From assembly GCA_030037185.1 (NCBI GenBank), contig JASHRR010000528.1, positions 1 to 11,249 on the forward strand: 11,249 nt of DNA, read 5' to 3'. Both the position numbers and the translations under genes were made by a program. This stretch comes from Xanthobacteraceae bacterium. GTDB taxonomy: Bacteria > Pseudomonadota > Alphaproteobacteria > Rhizobiales > Xanthobacteraceae. The first letter of the stretch is position 1. Every line of letters begins with the position of its first letter. The notes under the pieces are model-generated. The model had not been told where the DNA came from, ran no database searches, and was given only the letters and a program-made list of their open reading frames with translations. Positions 1 through 6,540 of this stretch are shown here, in pieces.

Positions 1-190
1 TGCGTGAATCGCCCCCGCCAACAATTTCGCCTTTGCGTGCCCCGACCTACAGCCTCACTCGAAAACGTTCGATCGCGCAAGATCGATGCCCCCTGAGCAT
101 AGATCACCTGCGCCGGAGGCCGGTTGGGGTCAAGCTGCAGTCGATATACAAGAAACGTCCTCCCTTTCCTCAATGCGCGGTCATCGTCTC

Positions 191-1354
191 ATGCGCGGAC
201 TTAAGCCCAGCGTCCTGTTTTCGCCGATCAAGCTCGGCGATCTCGAACTGCCCAATCGCATCGTCGTGGCCCCCATGTGCCAGTACAGCGCCCTCGATGG
301 GTGCGCCACGGATTGGCACTTCGCGCATCTCGGCATGCTGGCCAATTCGGGCGCCGGCCTCGTCATTGTTGAGGCGACCCATGTGGAGCGCCACGGCCGC
401 ATCACCCATGGCTGCATGGGGCTTTATTCAGATGATTGCGAAGCGGCGCTCAAGCGCATCGTCGATTTCTGCCGCCGCGCCGGGACCGCGAAGCTCGGCA
501 TCCAGCTTGCCCATGCGGGCCGCAAGGCCTCGGCGCAGCGGCCTTGGCAGGGCGGCGGTCCCCTGCAACCGGGTCAGGACCCTTGGGAGACCGTTGCGCC
601 GTCTGCGCTGGCGTTCGGACCCGGTTGGTGCATCCCGCGCGCGATGGTGGCGGAAGATTTCGCACGGGTGCGCGGCGCCTTCGCGGCGGCGGCAGAACGC
701 GCGGTGCGGATTGGCTTCGACGCGATCGAGCTGCACATGGCCCACGGCTATCTCGCCCACAGCTTCATGTCGCCGCTCTCGAACCAGCGCACGGATCAAT
801 ATGGCGGCTCGTGGGAGAATCGAATGCGCTTTCCACGTGAGATCGCCGAGACGGTGCGGCAGGTGGTGCCGCGCACCGTCGCCCTCGGCGCCCGCGTCAC
901 CGGCAGCGACTGGCTCGACGGCGGGTTGACGGCGGCCGATGCCGTCGTCTGCGCCAAGGTGCTCAAGGCCGCGGGCTTGGATTACCTGGACATATCCTCG
1001 GGGGGCATTTCACCCGACGCGCGCACGCCGACCACGCCGGGTTACAATGTCGATATCGCCGAACAGGTGCGCGCCACCGGCGTCTCGACCCGCGTCGTCG
1101 GCTTGATCGTGACACCGCAGCAGGCCGAGACGATCGTGTCTGACGGCAAGGCCGACATGGTGGCGTTGGCGCGCGCCGTCCTCGATAATCCTCACTGGGC
1201 CTGGCATGCGGCGCACGCCCTTGGCGCCGATATCAAACGCCCCAACCAGTATATGCGCTCCGCACCGTCGTTGTGGCCTGGGGCGACGTGCGGGTTGCGC
1301 CCGGAAGCGGCCGCAGGCGCTACGCGTATTGCCCCTTACGGCACATGCCGTTGA
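191..1354 (+). CDS. NADH:flavin oxidoreductase, old yellow enzyme family (YqjM-like)
   Basis: Predicted FMN-dependent, NAD(P)H-using cytosolic reductase of activated C=C bonds; the real substrate is unknown. One TIM barrel spans the protein (387 residues from this start). The N-terminus FSPIKLGDLELPNRIVVAPM runs into MCQYSA, where C30 and Y32 match the flavin-tuning Cys and the Tyr of the YqjM subgroup. QLAHAGRKAS follows, then ELHMAHGYLAHSF with the substrate-binding His pair H182/H185, and the family signature SPLSNQRTDQYGGSWENR. In-frame ATGs also lie at 86 and 173; none has a clear Shine-Dalgarno. I chose 191 because homologues begin a few residues before LFSPI. The C-terminus after PNQYMRSAPSLWPGA is somewhat longer than usual. 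It converges on the arsenosugar operon with a 19-base overlap. A role in organoarsenical metabolism cannot be inferred from position alone. Confidence 0.92.
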   Translation: MRGLKPSVLFSPIKLGDLELPNRIVVAPMCQYSALDGCATDWHFAHLGMLANSGAGLVIVEATHVERHGRITHGCMGLYSDDCEAALKRIVDFCRRAGTAKLGIQLAHAGRKASAQRPWQGGGPLQPGQDPWETVAPSALAFGPGWCIPRAMVAEDFARVRGAFAAAAERAVRIGFDAIELHMAHGYLAHSFMSPLSNQRTDQYGGSWENRMRFPREIAETVRQVVPRTVALGARVTGSDWLDGGLTAADAVVCAKVLKAAGLDYLDISSGGISPDARTPTTPGYNVDIAEQVRATGVSTRVVGLIVTPQQAETIVSDGKADMVALARAVLDNPHWAWHAAHALGADIKRPNQYMRSAPSLWPGATCGLRPEAAAGATRIAPYGTCR

Positions 1355-2001
1355 CTCACCGCACCAAACCCAACCAATCCCGCGCTCGCAAGCCGGTCGA
1401 GGTCCGCGGGTCGATCGACATCCCACAGGCGCGCCGGCTCGCGCCAGCAGAGGCCGAGCCGGGCGAGGCGGCGGCGTGTTTCCGCCATCACGGATGAAGT
1501 GCTCCAGGTCATGCCTTCAAACAGCGCCGGCTCCGGTCGCTGCATGCCGATCAATCCGTAACCGCCGTCATCCACCGGTATGATGACTACGTCCATCCCA
1601 TCGACGAGGCCCTGCGCCGCAGCGCGCAAATGTCCGGGCGCGAGCGCTGGACAATCGGTGCCGACCACCATCGCGGGGGCCTGTGCGGCCGCAAGCGCAG
1701 CCATCATGCGCGCGCCGAGGTCGCCTTGCGGCTGCACCGCGAGAGCGACGCCGAGCTTTGCGGCGATTGTCTCGAACAGGCAGTGGTGGAGATCGGGCGT
1801 CGCCCACAGAGTAACTGGACCAACCGCCGCCGACCGTGCGGTGATCGCGGTGTGGGCGATAAAGCGGGCCTGGAGGTTGGCGGCGCCGTCGGCGCCGAGC
1901 ACAGGCGCGAGCCGCGTCTTGGCGAGCCCGGGGAGCGGCGCCTTGGCGAGGATTGCGATCGCTACCGCCTCAGGGTTGCCGGGGGGCATAGGATCGGGCA
2001 T
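1336..2001 (-). CDS. TIGR04282 (DUF2064) family arsenosugar biosynthesis glycosyltransferase
   Basis: Predicted nucleotidyl/glycosyl transferase of the GT-A-like DUF2064 family that accompanies arsenosugar genes. From the ATG at 2001 it is 221 residues, about the family length. Visible motifs are AILAKAPLPGLAKTRLAP (nucleotide-binding loop, residues 16-33), GDLGARM (93-99), VVGTDCPAL (112-120, acidic metal/sugar site), IPVDDGGYGLIGM (141-153), FEGMTWSTSSV (161-171) and the late WDVDRPADL. An upstream TTG at 2070 would add 23 residues that do not resemble the family; ATG 1989 is also possible. No good Shine-Dalgarno is seen. The start lies inside the end of the preceding glycosyltransferase gene, so translational coupling is likely. 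It is the last gene of the four-gene operon. The exact donor and acceptor are not known. Confidence 0.9.
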   Translation of the reverse strand: MPDPMPPGNPEAVAIAILAKAPLPGLAKTRLAPVLGADGAANLQARFIAHTAITARSAAVGPVTLWATPDLHHCLFETIAAKLGVALAVQPQGDLGARMMAALAAAQAPAMVVGTDCPALAPGHLRAAAQGLVDGMDVVIIPVDDGGYGLIGMQRPEPALFEGMTWSTSSVMAETRRRLARLGLCWREPARLWDVDRPADLDRLASAGLVGFGAVSQRHVP

Positions 2002-2662
2002 AGGATCGTGCCAGTCGAGCGGGGTCTGCGCCGAGAAAATAAGCGAGCCGCAGGCACCACATGAGGACAATCGTTTTCATCACGCCATGCTTTTCCCAGC
2101 GTCGCCCCGAAGTGACGACCCGCGATGAGATGCACAGCGGTGGTCCTGTGTGCTTGAGGCGCTTCGCCATGGCGATGTCCTCCATCAGCGCGATTTCGGG
2201 AAAGCCCGGTCCGAATGCCGCCCGCGCCATGAAGATCGCCTGGTCGCCCGTGGCGATGCCGGTTATCCGCGAACGCAGGTTCATCATAGCGGCGATAACT
2301 GGAAAGAGCGGGTGCCCACCCGCAATGCAAACGTTGAATCGTCCCCACCTGCAGCCGGAGCGGAGCAAGCCATCGCGGATGAGCGCGTCGGCATCGCGCG
2401 GAAGGTGCGTGTCGGCATGCAGAAAAAGCAACACATCGCCGCCCGACGCCGCGGCCCCGGCATTCATTTGCGAACCGCGCCCGCGTGGCGCCGCAATGAC
2501 GAGATCGGCCAGCGGACGCGCGAGCGCGACCGTCGCGTCGCTGCTTCCGCCGTCGGCCACTACGACCTCGACGCCCCGCGCGCGCAGCGGCGCCAGTGCA
2601 GTCAGAGCTTCCGCGATGCCGTCGGCCTCGTTAAGCACCGGCATGATGACGGACAGTTTCAT
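1970..2662 (-). CDS. TIGR04283 family arsenosugar biosynthesis glycosyltransferase (GT2)
   Basis: Predicted inverting family 2 glycosyltransferase, 230 residues, near full family length. The GT-A fold is plain: LSVIMPVLNEADGI at the N-terminus, VVVADGGSSDAT (34-44), the metal-binding LHADTHLP around D84, the acceptor segment TGDQAIFMAR with GDQ at 139-141, the probable catalytic ALMEDIAMAKRLK (E161, D162), and the subgroup-specific SRVVTSGRRWEKHG (180-193). The stretch TIVLMWCLRLAYFLG near the C-terminus is hydrophobic and may associate with the membrane. The ATG overlaps the stop of the metallophosphoesterase gene as ATGA, and its own Shine-Dalgarno is weak, which suggests coupled translation. 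In characterised or predicted arsenosugar loci this family sits beside ArsS and TIGR04282. Transfer of the dimethylarsinoyl-ribose moiety to an aglycone, or the reverse, is an inference. Confidence 0.95.
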   Translation of the reverse strand: MKLSVIMPVLNEADGIAEALTALAPLRARGVEVVVADGGSSDATVALARPLADLVIAAPRGRGSQMNAGAAASGGDVLLFLHADTHLPRDADALIRDGLLRSGCRWGRFNVCIAGGHPLFPVIAAMMNLRSRITGIATGDQAIFMARAAFGPGFPEIALMEDIAMAKRLKHTGPPLCISSRVVTSGRRWEKHGVMKTIVLMWCLRLAYFLGADPARLARSYARSYAPRQP

Positions 2663-3861
2663 TCTGCCGCCGATCCAAGTGCCTGCGCGATAGTGCGGGC
2701 GGGGCTGTCAAATATGCGCTGCGCATAAGATGCATGCGCGGGCGTGCCGGCCGGCCAGCGGGCGATGAAGCGGTCGAGAAATTGCTTGCGGTCGTAGCCG
2801 ACCGCAAGCGCATCGATATGCACACCGTCGCGCTCGAGGCCGTAGACCGGCCGGTGAGGCGAGGGCGTCGTTGCGATCCGCGAGATGAGACCATGGCCCG
2901 TGCCCTTAAAATTCGGCATGCCGGCGGCGCCGTTGTTGATCACCGTGAGGCGGCCGTTTGGCAGCGCGGTGTCGTGCAGGAGGGGGAGGCAGGTGTGGGT
3001 GGAGGCGAATACATCAATGCGGGAACGGGCCCGCAGGTCGGCGAGCCTGGTCGGCGGCGCAGCGGCGAGAACCTCGCGCGTGAAGCCCCAACCCGCGAGC
3101 GAGGTGGCGTCCCCATGGACGATGCCGACACACAGGCCGCCGATCTCAGCCACGAGGTGCATCGGCAATCCGGCAAGGCGCGCCTGTGCAGACGGAGCGC
3201 GGTCCGCGGTGCTGCGCAATTCGTTCAAGATAAGGTTGGAACGCATTACCACATCGTCGGCGACCGCGCTCGGATAGGCGCAGCCGCATCCAGCGCCGAT
3301 ATCCAGGGTGCGAGCGATCTCGGTTTCAACATTGCCGCGCAGCGCGCGATGGGGCGTGACGGCGCGCTCGACCGCATCGAACCATTCATCCTCGGCATCG
3401 AACCAGTGGAAGTCGCCGTTGTAGACGATCGCGATGCTGCCGCGCTCCCCCGCCGCGAGCCGTTCGATCGCGTGGGCTGCGGCAAGGTTTCCGTAAAGAC
3501 CGCCGGCGACGTAGAGAATCTCAGCAGCAAAATCTGCCGGTCTGGCAAACACCGCGGGGTCGTAGAAATAGTCAAGCGGGCACGTGCGGCCGGCGGAGAG
3601 AGACGGGACTTTCTCCTCGCGCTTGCCATGTGGATCGCCTTCCCCTGAATTGGGGAGGTCGGCCCGCGTCAGCGGGCCAGGAGGGGGTGACGGCGCTTCC
3701 GCATGAACTGCGCCGCCAGCCCCCTTACTGCCCTCGCCCGTATGCCCCGCTTGCGGGGCACGGCAGGGAACGAGCGTCGGAGGATCAGGGACGGGGCCAC
3801 CGCACGCCGGACTGGCTCGAGCAGTCTCTCCGTTCAGGGGCGGACGGCAGCCTGCGCTCAT
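2659..3861 (-). CDS. Metallophosphoesterase-like protein of the arsenosugar operon, with in-frame N-terminal repeat insert
   Basis: Predicted calcineurin-like phosphoesterase (400 residues from this ATG); its substrate is unknown. The conserved body starts at about residue 94 (CPLDYFYDP). Motifs are YNGDFHWFD (D150), RGNVETE (N178, E180), GIVHGDATSLAGWGF (H249, D251), FASTHTCLP (H289), and NNGAAGMPNF, an apparent family signature. The usual motif I Asp-x-His is replaced by AGGLYGN (119-125). The ATG at 3861 overlaps the arsS stop as ATGA and has AAGGA (3871-3875) 9 bases upstream. I find no ATG, GTG or TTG in frame between it and CPLDY, so residues 1-90 seem to be translated. This segment is Pro/Gly/Ala-rich and is encoded largely by a palindromic repeat. 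Alternatively, an ATG at 3629 with a GAAGG upstream could be the native start if a frameshift lies just after it. It ends in an ATGA overlap with the GT2 gene. Confidence 0.82.
   Translation of the reverse strand: MSAGCRPPLNGETARASPACGGPVPDPPTLVPCRAPQAGHTGEGSKGAGGAVHAEAPSPPPGPLTRADLPNSGEGDPHGKREEKVPSLSAGRTCPLDYFYDPAVFARPADFAAEILYVAGGLYGNLAAAHAIERLAAGERGSIAIVYNGDFHWFDAEDEWFDAVERAVTPHRALRGNVETEIARTLDIGAGCGCAYPSAVADDVVMRSNLILNELRSTADRAPSAQARLAGLPMHLVAEIGGLCVGIVHGDATSLAGWGFTREVLAAAPPTRLADLRARSRIDVFASTHTCLPLLHDTALPNGRLTVINNGAAGMPNFKGTGHGLISRIATTPSPHRPVYGLERDGVHIDALAVGYDRKQFLDRFIARWPAGTPAHASYAQRIFDSPARTIAQALGSAAE
3636..3785. repeat. Palindrome-rich intergenic-type repeat inside the metallophosphoesterase gene
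   Basis: About 145 bases made of successive inverted repeats: TCCCC/GGGGA (3641-3645, 3652-3656), GGCCCGC/GCGGGCC (3661-3667, 3672-3678) and TGCCCCGC/GCGGGGCA (3743-3750, 3753-3760), with G- and C-runs between them. The pattern matches short dispersed repeats that usually lie between genes in alphaproteobacterial genomes; that resemblance is from memory. Here it is read in frame as about residues 26-74 of the protein. No second copy lies in this window. The boundaries are approximate. Confidence 0.6.
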
Positions 3862-4832
3862 TCGGCTGCGTCCTTCAGTGCTCCGCCGCAGCTCGACCCT
3901 TGGCCGGCGGTGCAGCCATAGCAGTGGCCGGCGGCCTGGATCGGGTTGTTTTCGAGATCATCGGTGAGCAGGTGTTCGAGCCGGCGTCGTGCGCCGTCCG
4001 GTCCGCTCAGCGGCAGATCGAGCATCTGGTTGAAGTCGCAATCATAGAGATCGCCGCGCCAATCGACCGATACGAGGTCGCGGCACATGACGCCGTCGAG
4101 GTTGTCGTCGCGATGGGCGGCGCGCAACAGCCCGATGTAACGATCGAATTCGCCCTTGGAAATCAGCGTCGAGCCAAACCGTTGAATTGGCATATTGGCA
4201 AGCGTGAACAGGCGATTGAATACGATGCCGAATTTATCCCCAAGTTCGCGCCGGTAGTCGGCCTCGAGTGCGTCCTGGGGCGGCGGCAGCGAAGGACCCT
4301 GCGGATTGTAGACGAGATTGAGAATGTGGCGCGTTCCCTCGCGTCCATAGCCAAGCGCATTGAGGCGCTGCAGACCTCTGATCGAGCCTTGGAAAACACC
4401 CTTGCCGCGTTGCCTGTCCACGTTATCGGCGAGGTAGCAGGGCAGCGAGGCGACGATTTCGACCGCTTGAGCGGCCAGAAACTCGGCAAGGTCTTCCTGG
4501 CCGGCCAGTTCCAGGATCGTGAGATTGCAGCGATCGATGACCCGCACCCCAAGATCGCGAGCCGCGCGAACCAGCCGGCGGAAATGCGGATTGAGTTCGG
4601 GCGCCCCTCCGGTGATGTCGAGCGTTGCGATCTGCCGGCACCCCAGTACCGCAAGCACAAGGTCGACGGTTTCGCCTGCCATCTCCTCGGTGCGGTTCGG
4701 GCTCGCACCGACATGGCAATGCACGCAGGACTGATTGCAGCGGTAGCCGACATTGACCTGCAGGGTGTCTATGCGTCGGCGGGCGAGCGGAGGGAATTCG
4801 ATCTTCGCAAGAAGCGGCCAAGTATCGCGCAT
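3858..4832 (-). CDS. arsS: Arsenosugar biosynthesis radical SAM protein ArsS
   Basis: Radical SAM enzyme that, in the characterised pathway, joins a deoxyadenosyl group to dimethylated arsenic to give dimethylarsinoyl-deoxyadenosine, the arsenosugar precursor. It is 324 residues, full family length. The 4Fe-4S motif is CNQSCVHC (C32, C36, C39) and the SAM-binding DITGGAPELNP follows (72-82). The C-terminal Cys-rich region (DUF3641-like) has C250, C265, C304, C307 and C315 in HCYGCTAGQGSSCGG. Some relatives carry selenocysteine in this tail; here C315 is an ordinary TGC. ATG 4832 gives the typical N-terminus, with the weak ribosome site CGGGA upstream. It is first in the operon, its stop overlapping the next gene's ATG. 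The partner arsM is not in the window, so dimethylarsenic would come from elsewhere in the genome or from outside. Confidence 0.95.
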   Translation of the reverse strand: MRDTWPLLAKIEFPPLARRRIDTLQVNVGYRCNQSCVHCHVGASPNRTEEMAGETVDLVLAVLGCRQIATLDITGGAPELNPHFRRLVRAARDLGVRVIDRCNLTILELAGQEDLAEFLAAQAVEIVASLPCYLADNVDRQRGKGVFQGSIRGLQRLNALGYGREGTRHILNLVYNPQGPSLPPPQDALEADYRRELGDKFGIVFNRLFTLANMPIQRFGSTLISKGEFDRYIGLLRAAHRDDNLDGVMCRDLVSVDWRGDLYDCDFNQMLDLPLSGPDGARRRLEHLLTDDLENNPIQAAGHCYGCTAGQGSSCGGALKDAAE

Positions 4833-4859
4833 CGCGGGTCCCGAGATAGATTTTGCCTG

Positions 4860-4865
4860 ACTATA
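4860..4865 (-). promoter_or_regulatory. Possible -10 element for arsS
   Basis: On the minus strand the sequence reads TATAGT, which would place a transcript start about 20 bases before the arsS ATG. No TTGACA-like -35 lies at 16-19 bases, so this is a weak candidate. Confidence 0.25.
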
Positions 4866-4922
4866 GCGCGTTCGCAGGAAAGCGGATCACCTGTTTGCCG
4901 CCATACCCGCTTTGCGGCTCTT

Positions 4923-4946
4923 TCTTGCGGCCGTCTTGCGGCCGTC
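4923..4946. repeat. Two perfect tandem copies of an 11-base unit
   Basis: TCTTGCGGCCG occurs at 4923-4933 and again at 4934-4944, followed by the first two bases of a third unit. It lies upstream of arsS. This is probably a slippage duplication, though doubled protein-binding sites can look the same. Confidence 0.7.
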
Positions 4947-5296
4947 AGCGAGGAAGGCGATGGGTGGGCAGACGAGACTGGACGGCCTCGGCCATGACTG
5001 TGGAGCAATGGTTCAACATGAACTTACCGTATTTGCTGCATATATCGGCCTTTTGTAGCCTGCCACAACGTTGCCCTCACGACCAACTTGCACAGCCTGC
5101 CAAGTTACTTGGCTGCCCTCACTACCTCGCCATCGCTGGAGAACGATTTTTTAGAACGTGCGCTCGGCAAGGCGGGATTTCCGAGCGCAAAGCGATGATC
5201 GACCCACTTATCCCTACCCCGGGCTAAAGGCAGTTTGTCGACATCATATAAGATATCCTTACCTATGGTCGGCGAGGTCAGCACTCCAGCACCGCC

Positions 5297-5306
5297 GAGG
5301 AGGAGG
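5297..5306 (+). promoter_or_regulatory. Strong Shine-Dalgarno for the small orphan gene
   Basis: GAGGAGGAGG contains two overlapping AGGAGG matches, ending 8 and 5 bases before the ATG at 5312. It is the best ribosome binding site in the window and is the main reason to believe the small gene. Confidence 0.7.
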
Positions 5307-5311
5307 CTTAA

Positions 5312-5551
5312 ATGGATCGGACTGAAAGGCCTTACGTCTCGCGCCAGCCGCTGTGGGCTTTGACTAAGCGCTATATGGTTCTTGCGGTTGATAGCGATGC
5401 ACGCATTCACCGACGCTATTGGGGCACGCTTGGGAAAGCAGAAAGGTCTTACAAGGATCTCGCCGGAGCGAGTGTGCTGGTGCAGTTAATCGACACCGAG
5501 GGCAGCGAGGAGGACGTCATCTTGAAACTGTGGGAAAGAAAGGACGCTTAA
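5312..5551 (+). CDS. Small orphan protein of unknown function
   Basis: 79 residues, not recognised as any family. It is soluble and highly charged, with no signal peptide or membrane segment. The central segment RYMVLAVDSDARIHRRYWG reads like a beta strand followed by a basic turn, and the acidic DTEGSEEDV precedes a basic C-terminal end (KLWERKDA). Support for translation is the doubled AGGAGG just upstream and a clean ATG-to-TAA frame in otherwise decayed DNA. Codon use is more A/T-tolerant at third positions (TCT, CTT, GGT, TTA) than in neighbouring genes, which suits recent acquisition. It lies between the arsenic operon and an integrase remnant, so it may be island cargo. A chance frame remains possible. 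Confidence 0.5.
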   Translation: MDRTERPYVSRQPLWALTKRYMVLAVDSDARIHRRYWGTLGKAERSYKDLAGASVLVQLIDTEGSEEDVILKLWERKDA

Positions 5552-5632
5552 ATAGAAAGCAGCCCGATGCAGGCTTCAAATAGCTGTATCGCCGAGGGAC
5601 CTGCATCTCCCCGAGGGCCCGCAAGGGCGACC

Positions 5633-6112
5633 TTACTCGCTTCGGGCCGCCGATATTCGGGCGGTGTCTGCACAGGCTGATTCGGGTGAGTAGTCACCGC
5701 CAGCTCTGCGCTCCGGCAGGGTGACGGCCTTGGGATATTCCCAGAGCACACGCTCTAGGAACATGGCCATTGCAGTCGGCGTCAGCGCCTCGCCCGTGCT
5801 GATCAGGAGCTCAGCGCTGCGAGCGGAAGTGGTGAGCCTGGACTAGATTTCCTCGCGGCCGTCATGCCGGTCTCTCTGGTCTCATCGTCATCGGTTTCGG
5901 AGTGAAACAGAGACCCATCCCGGCCTTCGTATTCACCTCGCCAATGTCTGGGATTTTCATGATGCCGGTCAGTGAACCAGCGATACCACTCACCGGCTCA
6001 GACTTACGCTTGACGCTGGGCCTCGGCCTCGCTGCTTAGCTCTCAGCGCTGCGAACCGGCTGTCAATCTTGCGCTGCCACTCTGAGACCTTGGCTCGGCC
6101 CGCGGGGCAGTC
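5633..6112 (-). pseudogene. Remnant of a tyrosine-type integrase/recombinase (N-terminal half), frame-broken
   Basis: Three minus-strand pieces in different frames read as one ordered protein. Piece A (about 6112-6000) has VSEWQRKIDSRFAALRAKQRG. Piece B (from 5997) has AGEWYRWFTDRHHENPRHW. Piece C (about 5836-5633) has ELLISTGEALTPTAMAMFLE, then VLWEYPKAVTLPERRAGGDYSP. The order and wording match, from memory, the DUF6538 and core-binding regions of integrases common in Rhizobiales. A TGA precedes piece A, frameshifts separate A from B and B from C, and a TAG (5843-5845) precedes C in its frame. The catalytic domain (R...HxxR...Y) is not found downstream. It must be inactive. The family call rests on recollection of related sequences, so it is moderately sure; that this is decayed coding DNA is more certain. 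Confidence 0.55.
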
Positions 6113-6540
6113 GCGCTCTCAAAATCTCTTTTCTACGTTTGTGATCGTCCTCGCCTCTGAGCTTAGCCATTCGGAAGACTTTCTGTTGGCCGTTCTGAGC
6201 GACAGCGACGCTCGAATGTCTATCCAGTAAGTGGTTGCCACGGCAGAAGAGTTAGAGGCGACGGCATCTGTTCGATGTGAACAACTGCAGCGGCACGCCG
6301 AGCCTGAAGTTCGCACAAATGCCCGCTGACGTCACCTGCCGGGATACCACGGCCGCGTACCGCTTTGAGGACGCGGGCGTCATTTCGGGACGCCATCGCA
6401 CGTGGCCGTTGGCGCTGTGCGGATCGATTTCCCCCGCACGCCGTGCCGGCATGCGCCCTGCGCCTGCTCGATTTCCGGAACGCCCATGATTTAGCAGCAC
6501 AATGCCGGGCAGCATTCGGTGGGCGCAGGAATCCGGTCCA
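6113..6540. other. Region without a recognisable gene
   Basis: Only short open frames occur here on both strands, none with a Shine-Dalgarno or a recognisable motif. By position it could hold the decayed start of the integrase remnant, but I cannot follow the family sequence upstream of the VSEWQRKID segment. Confidence 0.4.

Larger units (their letters stand above)
4833..5311. other. Gene-free divergent region between arsS and the small orphan gene
   Basis: No convincing gene is seen in these 479 bases on either strand. The arsS side has a possible minus-strand -10 and an 11-base tandem repeat. The right half (about 5000-5290) is visibly less G+C rich than the flanks and has no coding pattern. 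I see no ArsR-type dyad, so arsenic-responsive control cannot be claimed from the sequence. Confidence 0.5.

Noticed and set aside
33..929. A 298-codon plus-strand frame across the flavin reductase
   Set aside because: It is Arg/Ser/Pro-rich shadow sequence of the reductase in another frame, with a TTG start and no motif.
2734..3648. A 304-codon plus-strand frame opposite the phosphoesterase gene
   Set aside because: It is antisense shadow sequence; the minus strand carries the recognisable motifs.
3900..3920. Possible selenocysteine in the Cys-rich tail of ArsS
   Set aside because: The codon at the relevant position is TGC and no in-frame TGA occurs before the true stop.
3630..4997. A 455-codon plus-strand open frame opposite arsS and the start of the phosphoesterase gene
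   Set aside because: It is antisense to a clearly recognised gene, shows no family motif, and long antisense frames are common in high-G+C DNA.
5236..5252. TTGTCG followed by TATAAG upstream of the small orphan gene as a promoter
   Set aside because: The two boxes are only about 5 bases apart, and no -35 lies at the proper distance from TATAAG.
5311..5632. A catalytic domain continuing the integrase remnant
   Set aside because: No R...HxxR...Y pattern could be read in any minus-strand frame here, and the small orphan gene occupies most of the space.
6277..6489. A 70-codon plus-strand frame in the decayed region
   Set aside because: No Shine-Dalgarno and no recognisable family; the surrounding DNA is eroded, so chance is more likely.
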